Source of the DNA: Legionella jordanis
GTDB taxonomy: Bacteria > Pseudomonadota > Gammaproteobacteria > Legionellales > Legionellaceae
DNA: 64,000 nucleotides
Direction of reading: 5' to 3'
Assembly (NCBI RefSeq): GCF_900637635.1
Contig: NZ_LR134383.1
Location: 2,858,001-2,922,000 of the forward strand
The notes under the pieces were generated by a model. It was not told the DNA's origin, made no database searches, and saw nothing but the letters and a program-made list of their open reading frames with translations. The first letter of the stretch is position 1. Each line of letters starts with the position of its first letter. Position numbers and translations under genes: made by a program. Positions 29,567 through 39,309 of this stretch are shown here, piece by piece.

Positions 29567-30375
29567 TTGTTCAAGTCAGCAGATTGACGCAATTCACTTA
29601 AAACCGCTTGAGCATCAGGCATCACTCCATGCCAAATAAAAAATGCTTCGGCTGCCTGTTCAACCAACATTCCCAAACCATCACTGGCTTGGCAGCCATG
29701 GTTTTTAGCCCATTGAACAAAGGGAGTAAGCCCTTGCGCCTGGTAAGACAAATCATAACAGTAGCTATTCGCCTTCAGTAAGGAAAGGGGTAAGTTGAGG
29801 GATTGACCAGCAATGCCTGTGGAGGTGGCATTAATTATCAAATCAAAGCTTTCATTTAATTGCTGAAACTCACAGCAATGAAGATTTTTAAATTCATCTT
29901 GTAAGGCTTGGGCTTTGGTAAAAGTCCGATTGGTTAAAATAAGCGACGAAATTTCTGAGTTGAGTAAAGGTCCAATAATGCCACGAGCTGCTCCTCCAGC
30001 TCCCAGAATCAAGACTTTTTTGCCCCTTAAGTCCATGAGATTTGCCAAATCCCTTAGTAAACCAATGCCATCGGTATTATCTGCACAGAGGCGCTGGTCT
30101 TTCATCCATAAGGTATTCGCCGCCTTGGCTTGGATGCACCTGGTAGATCTTATCTTTGCCATGGAAAATGCTTTTTGTTTAAAAGGTAATGTGATGTTCA
30201 ATCCCTTACCACCGCCGGTAAAAAAATTCGCGACTGCGGATTCAAATGCTGTTTCATCAATGCATAATTTTTCGTAAATTAAACTCCTGTCTGTTTGTTT
30301 TGCGAAACGCTGATGAATTAAGGGAGACAAACTGTGGGCTATAGGATTACCCATTACAGCAAACTTATCGGCCAT
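29563..30375 (-). CDS. aroE: Shikimate dehydrogenase
   Basis: A 270-residue NADPH enzyme that reduces 3-dehydroshikimate to shikimate in aromatic amino acid synthesis. The substrate loop GNPIAHSLSP, the catalytic Lys in NITLPFKQKAF, the Asp in NTDGIGLL, and the Rossmann loop LGAGGAARG are all present. I chose the ATG at 30375 (MADKFAVMGNP), the usual family start. This leaves its 5' end overlapping the divergent secreted-phosphoesterase gene by 42 bases. Confidence 0.95.
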   Translation of the reverse strand: MADKFAVMGNPIAHSLSPLIHQRFAKQTDRSLIYEKLCIDETAFESAVANFFTGGGKGLNITLPFKQKAFSMAKIRSTRCIQAKAANTLWMKDQRLCADNTDGIGLLRDLANLMDLRGKKVLILGAGGAARGIIGPLLNSEISSLILTNRTFTKAQALQDEFKNLHCCEFQQLNESFDLIINATSTGIAGQSLNLPLSLLKANSYCYDLSYQAQGLTPFVQWAKNHGCQASDGLGMLVEQAAEAFFIWHGVMPDAQAVLSELRQSADLNN

Positions 30376-31077
30376 GGCATTCTCATTGTTTTGTTTACAC
30401 TGTACATGCATAAAGTTTTTGCAACAAAAAATTCATCTCTTTTTATGAATGTCTATTTAAAATTGGAGCCGAATAATACTGTTGAAAAACTGATAGGAGA
30501 CTTTAATGCTTACCTAAATCAGCAGGGATTTTTAAGCCAATATCAAATAACGCCATTCTTCCCGACCCATCCTCTGCATATTACCTTATATTTGACGCAT
30601 TATCCTCAAAGAAACTTGTCAGTTATCATGCATGACCTGCCTCTAATCGCTGCTCAAAATAAAAAAATCAGGCTGCAAAGCAAAGACATTGAAGTAAGCT
30701 CAAGCGGCTATGTTTTACTGTCAATCAGGAAAAATCAAGAGTTGCAAAAACTCAGTGACCACCTTGTATTAAAATTAATGTCCTTGAGAGACAAGAAAGC
30801 GCCTATACCTATATGGGCATTGCAAAATCCTGCCAGAGTAGAATCCTTTCAACATTATGGCAGTCCGAATGTTTTCAGGAATTTTTCCCCACACTTATCC
30901 CTAATGGTCATTGATGAACAAGAGTCTTATTGGCATGCGCAATTGAACCGCTTAATTCAGCGATTTGCCGTCAAAAAGTCGATTGCGGTAAACACCATTG
31001 CCACTGCTATTGGCATTGGTATTGCCGATGCACAAGGGCAAATTATTAAGGAAATAGGCTCTTTTCCTTTATCTTAG
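30334..31077 (+). CDS. Secreted 2H phosphoesterase superfamily protein
   Basis: A 247-residue protein with a likely signal peptide (GILIVLFTLYMHKVFA, cleavage near residue 30) and two H-x-T/S motifs: HIT at 82-84 (PLHITLYLT) and HLS at 187-189 (FSPHLSLMV). Paired motifs about 100 residues apart are the mark of 2H (2'-5' RNA ligase-like) phosphodiesterases, which act on cyclic phosphates or 2'-5' linkages. Its export is unusual for a nucleic-acid-related enzyme. The GTG at 30334 follows AGGGAGA at 30321-30327. It overlaps aroE at its 5' end and the phasin gene by 4 bases at its 3' end. Confidence 0.7.
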   Translation: MGYRITHYSKLIGHGILIVLFTLYMHKVFATKNSSLFMNVYLKLEPNNTVEKLIGDFNAYLNQQGFLSQYQITPFFPTHPLHITLYLTHYPQRNLSVIMHDLPLIAAQNKKIRLQSKDIEVSSSGYVLLSIRKNQELQKLSDHLVLKLMSLRDKKAPIPIWALQNPARVESFQHYGSPNVFRNFSPHLSLMVIDEQESYWHAQLNRLIQRFAVKKSIAVNTIATAIGIGIADAQGQIIKEIGSFPLS

Positions 31078-31607
31078 GATTTTAATTGTTTTGCTTTTTT
31101 TGCTTTAGCCTTTTTACTGGTTCCAGATTTTGCTTGCGTCTCTCTCTTTGCCTCTTTCGGGCTTAGGTCTGCATTACTCAGTTCTTCCATGATTTTCATA
31201 GGATCACTGATTGAAAGAGTTGGGTCCAATAACGGTTTAGCCAAATTGATTGCCGCCTTAGTGGGAGCCATGCCCAATTTTGCCGGGTGAAGTAAAGTTT
31301 TTAAGGATTTCGCTGTTTCCATGGTTGAGGTAGTCGATTGCTTAACCGACTCAGTGATGGGACCTAGCACTTGCTCAAAAATTTCAAATGACCTTTGAAA
31401 ATAATCAAGGGTTCTGTGACCATTCTCAATTGCAAAATTGACTTGCTTCTCAAGTAATTCTTCTGGATTTTTGATGTTGATAAAATCCTCAACCTTAAGA
31501 TATTTAACCTTCTCCATCATTTCCAGATTCAATTCAAGCATGGCTTGAAAAGGGCGTTGGATATTTTTGGCTATTTTCGTCCATTGCTCCAAATACCTCT
31601 GATTCAT
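31074..31607 (-). CDS. Phasin family protein
   Basis: A 177-residue helical protein with the phasin pattern: an N-terminal amphipathic part (WTKIAKNIQRPFQAMLELN), a central region with FAIENGHRTLDYFQRSFEIFEQ, and a Lys/Ala-rich tail (SKKAKAKKAKQ). Phasins coat polyhydroxybutyrate granules, a carbon store in Legionella; the basic tail resembles those that bind DNA. No PHB synthase gene is in the window. Confidence 0.8.
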   Translation of the reverse strand: MNQRYLEQWTKIAKNIQRPFQAMLELNLEMMEKVKYLKVEDFINIKNPEELLEKQVNFAIENGHRTLDYFQRSFEIFEQVLGPITESVKQSTTSTMETAKSLKTLLHPAKLGMAPTKAAINLAKPLLDPTLSISDPMKIMEELSNADLSPKEAKRETQAKSGTSKKAKAKKAKQLKS

Positions 31608-31723
31608 ATCGCCTCCTTTCCTCTGATGGTGATTAAAAGTTTAGGACTTGAAGCAGAGATTAGCAAACTGACCTGGGCTAGGCAGGGCACTGCAACGAGC
31701 GCCCAGTTGACCGCAAAATCGGA

Positions 31724-34300
31724 TTAAGCAAGGCTCTTAGCAACCACTTCCCTTAAGTCGCGAGATAAATCAAGACTGGTTAAATGCCGCAATTCAGCCT
31801 TCATCAAATTCTGTCGATTTACGTCATAACGGCGCCAACGCGTAAATGGGGTGGCCAGACGAGCAGTAATTTGCGGATTAATTTTATCGAGCTTGGCAAT
31901 CATTTCGGCAAGAAAGCGATAACCGCTGCCATCTTTGCTGTGGAAGTTACGCGGATTAGCCTGTGAAAATGCCCCGAGAACAGCCCTAACCTTATTTGGA
32001 TTTTTGATGTTAAAGGCAGGATGCTCCAGTAAAATTTTCACCCGGCTCAAGGCATCTGGCAGTTCCGTGCTCGCCTGAACGGCAAACCATTTGTCCATCA
32101 CCAGATCATCCTGGGACCATTGCTTATAAAAACCCTCAATGGCTTTGTCTCTTAAAACAGGTTGATTACAATTGCTGAGTAAAGCAAAACTTGCAATTTG
32201 ATCAGTCATTGTTTTTGATTGGTCAAATTGTTGTTCACAAAGCGGCAAACTTCGGGCTTCATCCGCTTTCATCATCAGATACAAGCAGGTATTACGCAAT
32301 TGCCGACGCGCGTAGGCTTGTGCATTCATGCTGTGATCCTCGTTTTGCCACAGCTTTTCATAAGTGGCATAAAGAGATTGATACAGTTCTTGTCCTAGAG
32401 TGGCCCTGAAAAAATCCCTTACTGACTCGACCAAATCCACATCGACAGAGCTGAGTTCTGTTGCCACATCCTCAAATGCTGGAGGAATTAAAATTTCTGC
32501 CCGCAAGGCAGGGTCAAGGTTGTCGTCCAGCAACACATGCTGATAAGCAGTCAGTAGGCGTTCTGATATTTGCCAATGATTATTAGCTGCCGACAAACAC
32601 TCCTTGATGCACGACAGAGAAAGACGCTGTGCAGCTTCCCACTTGGCAAAGCCATTCGTTTCAAATCGCAACAAGGCAAGCAATTCCTCATCGGAATTTT
32701 GCATATACAGTTTGACAGGAGCAGAAAAATCTCGCAGTAACGAGACAATTGGCTCTTCGGCTAATCCGGTAAAACTAAAACATTCTTTGCCTTCGCGGAG
32801 TTCGAGCACATCATTTTCCATCGGAATCATTGCCCCTGTTTTATCAAACAATGCAAATCGGATAGGGATATGAAAGGGTTTTTTATCCTGACATTCTGGC
32901 GTTGGCGGACAAGATTGATTCATGGTAAGTGTCAAATTATCACCGCTAAAATTCTTAACCACATGAACTTCAGGTGTGCCTGCCTGACTGTACCAGCGCT
33001 TAAATTGGCTTAAGTTAACGCCATTAGCATCTTCCATGGCAGCAACGAAATCATCTATGGTTACCGCTTGGCCATCATGTCGCTGAAAATATAAATCCAT
33101 GCCTCGGCGGAAACCTTCTTTTCCAAGAAGAGTCTGTTGCATGCGGATGACCTCAGCTCCCTTGTTATAAATGGTTGATGTGTAAAAATTATTGATTTCC
33201 TGGTAAGACTCAGGCCTTACCGGATGGGCCATTGCTCCAGCATCTTCAGGAAACTGGCTGTTGCGAAGGACACGAACGTCGATAATGCGATTTAAATCCC
33301 TCGAATTCATGTCACGAGAAAACTCTTGATCACGAAATACGGTTAAACCTTCTTTCAAACTTAATTGAAACCAGTCTCGACAAGTGACGCGATTCCCAGT
33401 CCAATTGTGAAAATATTCATGGCCCACAACCCCTTCAATATCAGCAAAATCCTGATCAGTTGCAGTATCTGGACGAGCGAGGATGTATTTGGAATTGAAG
33501 ATATTTAGACCTTTATTCTCCATGGCACCCATGTTGAAATCGCTGACAGCAACGATCATGAAAATATCTAAATCGTATTCACGACCATACTCCACTTCAT
33601 CCCAGCGCATCGCATTCTTAAGCGAGGTCATGGCGTGTGAGCACTTGTCTTCATTACCATGCTCAACGTAAATTCTTAACTCAACTTCGCGCTGGGACTG
33701 CGTCTGAAAAGTATCTTTGATGCAGGCTAAATCACCAGCAACCAAAGCAAACAGGTAAGAGGGTTTTTTAAAAGGGTCCTGCCATTTCACCCAGTGACGG
33801 CCCTGCTCCAAGTCTCCAGAACCGATTAAATTACCGTTGGAAAGCAATACTGGATACTGTTTTTTATCTGCAGTAATGCGCGTGGTGTAAGGTGCTAATA
33901 CATCTGGGCGGTCTGGGAAGAAGGTAATTCGCCTGAAACCTTCGGCTTCACATTGTGTGCAAAATAAATGATTGGAACGGTAAAGCCCGGATAATTGCGT
34001 GTTCTCCTGCGGGCGTACAAGAGTCACTATGGTTAAATCGAATTCATGAGGGCAATCATCGAGGATAATATTTCCTTCCTCAAGTCGATAATTGTCTTTA
34101 AGTTCCTCGCCATTCATGTGTAAACTAACAAGTTCCAACTCATCGCCATACAAATAGAGCGGACCTGGATGTTGACGCTGAAATTTAAGTTGGCTTGTAA
34201 TCAGGGCGTGGTCATCGTACAAGTCAAAATTTAGCTCAGCATTTTTTACTTCAAAAACAGGAGGTTGATAATCTTTCAAATAAACAGTGGTCTCTGGCAT
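31724..34300 (-). CDS. pepN: Aminopeptidase N (M1 family)
   Basis: An 858-residue cytosolic zinc aminopeptidase that trims N-terminal residues from peptides. The exopeptidase motif GAMENKGLN is near residue 256, and the zinc site HEYFHNWTGN with the downstream Glu in LKEGLTVFRD is near residue 292. Length is close to E. coli PepN. It is divergent from prkA with 204 bases between. Confidence 0.97.
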   Translation of the reverse strand: MPETTVYLKDYQPPVFEVKNAELNFDLYDDHALITSQLKFQRQHPGPLYLYGDELELVSLHMNGEELKDNYRLEEGNIILDDCPHEFDLTIVTLVRPQENTQLSGLYRSNHLFCTQCEAEGFRRITFFPDRPDVLAPYTTRITADKKQYPVLLSNGNLIGSGDLEQGRHWVKWQDPFKKPSYLFALVAGDLACIKDTFQTQSQREVELRIYVEHGNEDKCSHAMTSLKNAMRWDEVEYGREYDLDIFMIVAVSDFNMGAMENKGLNIFNSKYILARPDTATDQDFADIEGVVGHEYFHNWTGNRVTCRDWFQLSLKEGLTVFRDQEFSRDMNSRDLNRIIDVRVLRNSQFPEDAGAMAHPVRPESYQEINNFYTSTIYNKGAEVIRMQQTLLGKEGFRRGMDLYFQRHDGQAVTIDDFVAAMEDANGVNLSQFKRWYSQAGTPEVHVVKNFSGDNLTLTMNQSCPPTPECQDKKPFHIPIRFALFDKTGAMIPMENDVLELREGKECFSFTGLAEEPIVSLLRDFSAPVKLYMQNSDEELLALLRFETNGFAKWEAAQRLSLSCIKECLSAANNHWQISERLLTAYQHVLLDDNLDPALRAEILIPPAFEDVATELSSVDVDLVESVRDFFRATLGQELYQSLYATYEKLWQNEDHSMNAQAYARRQLRNTCLYLMMKADEARSLPLCEQQFDQSKTMTDQIASFALLSNCNQPVLRDKAIEGFYKQWSQDDLVMDKWFAVQASTELPDALSRVKILLEHPAFNIKNPNKVRAVLGAFSQANPRNFHSKDGSGYRFLAEMIAKLDKINPQITARLATPFTRWRRYDVNRQNLMKAELRHLTSLDLSRDLREVVAKSLA

Positions 34301-34394
34301 GGACTTTGCTCCGACTCTTGATAACAGTTAAAAAATATTTAAATAATAGTTTGAATTTCCTATTAAAATTTAGCTTCAGTACAACAGTTTTGAC

Positions 34395-34401
34395 CTATAC
34401 T
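34395..34401 (+). promoter_or_regulatory. Possible sigma-S type -10 upstream of prkA
   Basis: CTATACT followed by AAA matches the extended -10 favoured by RpoS, about 104 bases before the prkA ATG at 34505. In E. coli the equivalent yeaGH operon is RpoS-dependent. A GGGGATGA ribosome site lies at 34494-34501. No clear -35 is seen, which fits sigma-S but is not proof. Confidence 0.35.
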
Positions 34402-34504
34402 AAATTTAGATAGTGTCTCGCTTTTACGGGCGAAATGCAAAATAAGTTGAAGTATAGACAAGCTGTTCCCAGCAGGCAGGGGATTAGTAAAAGGGGATGA
34501 CTTT

Positions 34505-36436
34505 ATGAACACACAAGATTTTTTAACCAGCTACACCCAACGCTATGTAGAAAATAAGGAAGAAGAATTAACCCTGCATGAATATTTGGAATTATGCCGC
34601 ACGGATCCTTCTGCCTATGCCAATCCAGCCGAACGGTTGCTAATGGCCATCGGTGAACCCGAGCGGATTGATACCCGGCACGATCCTGTGCTTTCCCGCT
34701 TGTTTTCCAATAAGGTCATTAACCAATACCCTGTTTTTAGAGAATTTTTTGGCATGGAAGAACCTATTGAACAGATAGTAGGCTTCCTAAAGCACGCCGC
34801 TCAAGGGCTGGAAGAAACCAAACAAGTACTGTATCTCCTAGGTCCAGTCGGTGGCGGTAAATCGTCTTTGGCAGAGAAGTTAAAAGATTTAATGCAAAAA
34901 GTTCCTTTTTATGCCATTAAAGGCTCACCCGTATTTGATTCCCCCTTATCTTTATTTGATCCGGCAGAGGATGCCGAATTGCTGTATGAGCGATTTGGCA
35001 TACCATCACGCCACTTGCGCTATGTCATGTCCCCCTGGGCAGTTAAACGCTTGCACGAATTTAACGGCGACATCAATCAGTTTAAAGTGATTAAGTTAAA
35101 ACCCTCTCGCTTAAAACAAATAGCCATTGCAAAAACAGAACCAGGCGATGAAAACAATCAGGATATTTCCTCTTTAGTGGGTAAAGTAGACATTCGAAAA
35201 TTGGAAGAATTTTCGCAAGATGATCCCGATGCTTACAGCTACTCTGGCGGATTATGTCGAGCCAACCGTGGCCTGCTTGAGTTTGTGGAAATGTTTAAGG
35301 CACCGATTAAGGTGCTTCATCCCTTACTGACCGCCACACAGGAAGGGAATTACAATGCCACCGAAGGGTTATCAGCCATTCCTTTTGAGGGAATTATTCT
35401 CGCTCACTCAAACGAAGCCGAGTGGCAAACCTTTCGCAACAATAAAAATAATGAAGCCTTCATCGACCGCATTAATATTGTCAAAGTTCCTTATTGCTTA
35501 CGAGTATCTGAGGAAGTCAAGATTTACAAGAAACTGGTGGATAACAGTTCATTGAAAGATTCGCCTTGCGCACCAGGAACTTTGGACATGTTGGCGCAAT
35601 TTTCAGTTCTGACCCGCCTGAAAGAACCGCAAAATTCCAGTATTTATTCAAAAATGCGCGTTTATAATGGCGAAAGTTTGAAAGACACGGATCCGAAAGC
35701 AAAATCTTATCAGGAATATCGCGATTTCGCTGGTGTTGATGAGGGGATGAGTGGTATTTCAACCCGCTTTGCTTTCAAGATATTGTCCAAAGTCTTTAAT
35801 TTTGATCACAGCGAAATAGCGGCCAACCCCGTGCACTTGCTTTACGTACTGGAACGACAAATTGAACAAGAGCAATTTCCTCAAGAAATGCATGAGAAGT
35901 ATTTAACTTTTATAAAAGAATTCCTGACGCCAAAATACGTCGAATTTATTGGTAAGGAGATTCAAACGGCTTATCTCGAATCCTATTCAGAGTATGGTCA
36001 AAATATCTTTGACCGCTACATTACTTATGCCGATTTCTGGATTCAAGATCAGGATTATCGCGATCCCGATACGGGCGAAATTTTCGACCGAGGCTCATTA
36101 AACGCCGAGTTGGAAAAAATTGAGAAGCCCGCTGGAATTTCAAACCCTAAAGACTTTCGTAATGAGGTGGTTAATTTTGTTCTGCGGGCACGAGCCAATA
36201 ATCATGGGAAAAATCCGGTTTGGAACAGCTATGAGAAGCTAAAAACAGTGATTGAAAAGAAAATGTTTACCAATACCGAGGATCTACTTCCTGTAATTTC
36301 CTTCAATGCGAAAGCTTCAGAAGACGATAAGAAAAAACATGAAGAGTTTATTGCCCGTATGGTGGATAAAGGGTACACCCGTAAACAAGTCAGATTACTG
36401 TGTGAATGGTATTTGCGAGTGCGCAAGTCACAATAA
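34505..36436 (+). CDS. prkA: PrkA-type serine protein kinase
   Basis: A 643-residue AAA+ protein of the PrkA/YeaG family, described as a serine kinase and, in some species, as an ATP-dependent protease. The Walker A motif LLGPVGGGKSSLAEKL is near residue 114, and the C-terminal PrkA domain (EFLTPKYVEFIGKEI onward) is complete. It heads the prkA-yeaH-spoVR set, a stress and stationary-phase module of proteobacteria whose proteins are thought to work together. Confidence 0.95.
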   Translation: MNTQDFLTSYTQRYVENKEEELTLHEYLELCRTDPSAYANPAERLLMAIGEPERIDTRHDPVLSRLFSNKVINQYPVFREFFGMEEPIEQIVGFLKHAAQGLEETKQVLYLLGPVGGGKSSLAEKLKDLMQKVPFYAIKGSPVFDSPLSLFDPAEDAELLYERFGIPSRHLRYVMSPWAVKRLHEFNGDINQFKVIKLKPSRLKQIAIAKTEPGDENNQDISSLVGKVDIRKLEEFSQDDPDAYSYSGGLCRANRGLLEFVEMFKAPIKVLHPLLTATQEGNYNATEGLSAIPFEGIILAHSNEAEWQTFRNNKNNEAFIDRINIVKVPYCLRVSEEVKIYKKLVDNSSLKDSPCAPGTLDMLAQFSVLTRLKEPQNSSIYSKMRVYNGESLKDTDPKAKSYQEYRDFAGVDEGMSGISTRFAFKILSKVFNFDHSEIAANPVHLLYVLERQIEQEQFPQEMHEKYLTFIKEFLTPKYVEFIGKEIQTAYLESYSEYGQNIFDRYITYADFWIQDQDYRDPDTGEIFDRGSLNAELEKIEKPAGISNPKDFRNEVVNFVLRARANNHGKNPVWNSYEKLKTVIEKKMFTNTEDLLPVISFNAKASEDDKKKHEEFIARMVDKGYTRKQVRLLCEWYLRVRKSQ

Positions 36437-36442
36437 TGAAGT

Positions 36443-36482
36443 ATCAGCTTGTCTTAAAATTGGGGATCTTTACTAAGCTGAT
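36443..36482 (+). repeat. Intercistronic hairpin between prkA and yeaH
   Basis: ATCAGCTT (36443-36450) and AAGCTGAT (36475-36482) form a perfect 8-base stem with a 24-base loop, starting a few bases after the prkA stop. There is no T tract, so it may protect the upstream message or adjust stoichiometry rather than end transcription. Confidence 0.45.
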
Positions 36483-36511
36483 TTAGATGAGCGATGAGAA
36501 GGATTGTTTCT

Positions 36512-37780
36512 ATGGCGCAAATTATTGATAGACGACTTAACGCCGGTAAAAAAAGCACGGTAAACCGCCAGCGATTTCTTCGTCGCTATAAAAACCAAAT
36601 CAAACGTGCCGTATCCGATGCGGTGGGTAGACGAAGTATTACTGAAATTGATCAGGGCGAGGAAATCAGCATACCAGCCAGAGACATTTCTGAACCGCGC
36701 TTCCATCGCGGCCATGGCGGCCGCATTGAACGCATACTGCCTGGCAATGATCAATTTTTAAGCGGTGATCGCATAAAACGCCCATCCGGCGGCGCAGGCT
36801 CCGGCGGAGGCGGCAGCCAAGCCAGCGATAGTGGTGAAGGGGAAGATGAATTCGTTTTCCAATTATCGCGAGAAGAATTTTTAGATTTGTATTTTGAAGA
36901 TTTAGAATTGCCCGATTTGGTCAAAAAAGAATTGGCCAGAATGACCACGTACAAAACGATTCGTGCTGGCGTAACCACCAGCGGTATTCCAACGAACATC
37001 AATGTCATTCGCTCAATGAAGCAGGCTACAGGTCGACGAATGGCTTTAGCCTCACCTTACAAACGGCGATTGCGATTGGCCGAAGAAGAGTTGGAGCAAT
37101 TGGAGAAGAATCCTAATGCACAAAAAATTGACATCTTACGTGTGAAACGAGACATCGAATTTTTCAAAAAGAAGATCAGGGCAGTCCCTTTCATCGATAC
37201 AATTGACTTGCGTTACAATAATCGCGTTCGAGTGCCAAGTCCCTCAACACAGGCTGTAATGTTTTGTGTCATGGATGTCTCAGGCTCAATGGATGAAGCT
37301 AAAAAAGACATCGCCAAACGCTTTTTTATTTTGCTCTATCTGTTCCTGACTAAGAATTATGAGCGAATTGAATTGGTTTTTATTCGCCATCACACTTCCG
37401 CGAAAGAAGTCAATGAAGAAGAATTTTTTTATTCTCGTGAAACCGGCGGTACCGTTGTTTCCAGCGCATTAGAATTGTTATCCACCATCATTGAAACGCG
37501 TTTCCCACCCTCAGCCTGGAATATATATGTCGCCCAAGCCTCTGACGGCGATAACTGGAATGCAGACTCCCCCTATTGTCAGGAACTGTTGCAGGAAAAA
37601 ATAATGCCTCTGCTGCAGTATTTCGCCTATATTGAAATCATGCCGAGACATCATCAAAGCCTTTGGGAGGTTTACCAGCAAGTCCGGAGAAATTTTTCCA
37701 ATTTTGCCATGGAAAATATTGATAATGTGGCCGATATTTACCCAGTTTTTCGTGAATTATTTAAAAGGAAGACGACATGA
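36512..37780 (+). CDS. yeaH: YeaH-like protein (DUF444)
   Basis: A 422-residue protein of the YeaH/YhbH family. The N-terminus [19 protein letters not shown] is typical. A Gly/Ser-rich low-complexity linker ([15 protein letters not shown]) lies near residue 95. The C-terminal half has a von Willebrand A-like metal site (MDVSGSMDE near residue 252). I chose the ATG at 36512, after AAGGA. Its end overlaps spoVR by 4 bases. Its molecular role is unknown. Confidence 0.93.
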   Translation: MAQIIDRRLNAGKKSTVNRQRFLRRYKNQIKRAVSDAVGRRSITEIDQGEEISIPARDISEPRFHRGHGGRIERILPGNDQFLSGDRIKRPSGGAGSGGGGSQASDSGEGEDEFVFQLSREEFLDLYFEDLELPDLVKKELARMTTYKTIRAGVTTSGIPTNINVIRSMKQATGRRMALASPYKRRLRLAEEELEQLEKNPNAQKIDILRVKRDIEFFKKKIRAVPFIDTIDLRYNNRVRVPSPSTQAVMFCVMDVSGSMDEAKKDIAKRFFILLYLFLTKNYERIELVFIRHHTSAKEVNEEEFFYSRETGGTVVSSALELLSTIIETRFPPSAWNIYVAQASDGDNWNADSPYCQELLQEKIMPLLQYFAYIEIMPRHHQSLWEVYQQVRRNFSNFAMENIDNVADIYPVFRELFKRKTT

Positions 37781-39306
37781 GGAAAAGAAAGCCTTTATCA
37801 AGAGGGGCTGAATGGACCTTCGACTTAATTAAGGATTACGATAGAGAAATTGGTCGTCTTGCCAAGGAATTTGGCTTAGATACATACCCGAATCAAATTG
37901 AGATTATTTCTGCCGAGCAAATGATGGATGCCTATGCAGCCGTTGGCATGCCTATTGGTTATCATCATTGGTCTTTTGGGAAACATTTCGTAGGTGTCGA
38001 AAAAAGCTATAAGCGCGGCCAAATGGGTTTGGCTTATGAATTGGTGATTAACTCCAATCCATGCATCTCCTATTTAATGGAAGAAAATACCATAGCCATG
38101 CAGGCGCTGGTCATTGCTCATGCATGTTATGGCCATAACTCCTTCTTTAAAAACAATTATCTCTTTAAGATGTGGACAGCGGCCGATGCCATTATTGATT
38201 ATCTCGTTTTTGCCAAAAATTACATCAGTGAATGTGAGGAGCGTTATGGCATTGATGAAGTCGAAGCGGTGCTTGATGCCTGCCATGCCTTGATGAACTA
38301 TGGGGTAGACCGCTACAAACATCCTGCCACACTCTCCATTCAAGAAGAAAAAATCCGCCAACAAAACCGGGAAATTTATCTGCAATCTCAAGTGAATGAA
38401 TTATGGCGCACCATCCCCCAGAGAAAACAAATGGATGGCCATGGCCAAAAAAAACGTTTTCCAGAGGAGCCTCAGGAAAATATACTTTATTTCATTGAAA
38501 AAAATGCCCCCTTGCTGCACCCTTGGCAGCGCGAAATTGTTCGCATTGTTCGCAAAATTGCGCAATATTTCTATCCCCAAGGCCAAACCAAGGTCATGAA
38601 CGAAGGCTGGGCTTGCTTTTGGCATTATACCCTTTTGAATGCCCTTTATGACGAAGGATTAGTCACCGATGAATTTATGCTCGAAATTTTGCAAAGTCAT
38701 ACCAATGTGATCATGCAGCCTGCCTTTAATAGCCCTTATTTTAGTGGCATAAATCCCTACACTTTAGGCTATCACATGATGCAAGACATTAAGCGAATTT
38801 GTGAAAAACCAAGCCCAGAAGACGAGCAATGGTTCCCTTATTTAGCCCATACCGATTGGTTAAAAAGTCTTGATTCAGCCATGCGAAATTTTAAAGATGA
38901 AAGCTTCATTGCCCAATTTTTATCCCCCCGATTGATTCGTGAGCTTAAATTGTTTCACATTATTGATGACGACAGGCAACCTGACTTGCTAGTGGGAGCC
39001 ATACACAATGAGCAGGGTTATCAGGCCATTCGTGAAGCTTTAGCAAGACAGTATAATCTTGGTTATCTGGAGCCAGATATTCAAGTGTACTCGGTGGATT
39101 TGGAAGGCGATCGCTCCCTAACCTTAAGATACATGCAAAATAATCGAGTTCCCTTAGGGGAAAGCACAAATGAGGTGTTAAAGCATTTATTTACCCTATG
39201 GAAATTTCCAGTTTCTATTCAGGCAGTGGATAGCAGCAATCAAATTACCGCTGAATTTCATTGTCCACCGAAACCCGCGAAACATCCTCACAACCATAAG
39301 AATTAA
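37777..39306 (+). CDS. spoVR: SpoVR family protein
   Basis: A 509-residue protein of the SpoVR/YcgB family. Conserved stretches include [19 protein letters not shown] near residue 68, [14 protein letters not shown] near residue 112, and [14 protein letters not shown] near residue 274. Some homologues affect spore cortex in Bacillus, but the role in non-spore-formers is unknown. Translation is probably coupled to yeaH by the ATGA overlap. It is convergent with the CapA-like gene, 3 bases apart. Confidence 0.95.
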   Translation: MRKRKPLSRGAEWTFDLIKDYDREIGRLAKEFGLDTYPNQIEIISAEQMMDAYAAVGMPIGYHHWSFGKHFVGVEKSYKRGQMGLAYELVINSNPCISYLMEENTIAMQALVIAHACYGHNSFFKNNYLFKMWTAADAIIDYLVFAKNYISECEERYGIDEVEAVLDACHALMNYGVDRYKHPATLSIQEEKIRQQNREIYLQSQVNELWRTIPQRKQMDGHGQKKRFPEEPQENILYFIEKNAPLLHPWQREIVRIVRKIAQYFYPQGQTKVMNEGWACFWHYTLLNALYDEGLVTDEFMLEILQSHTNVIMQPAFNSPYFSGINPYTLGYHMMQDIKRICEKPSPEDEQWFPYLAHTDWLKSLDSAMRNFKDESFIAQFLSPRLIRELKLFHIIDDDRQPDLLVGAIHNEQGYQAIREALARQYNLGYLEPDIQVYSVDLEGDRSLTLRYMQNNRVPLGESTNEVLKHLFTLWKFPVSIQAVDSSNQITAEFHCPPKPAKHPHNHKN

Positions 39307-39309
39307 CGC

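Noticed and set aside
36786..36840. Gly/Ser-rich repeat as a tandem DNA repeat
   Set aside because: It is a low-complexity protein linker in yeaH with no regular DNA unit.
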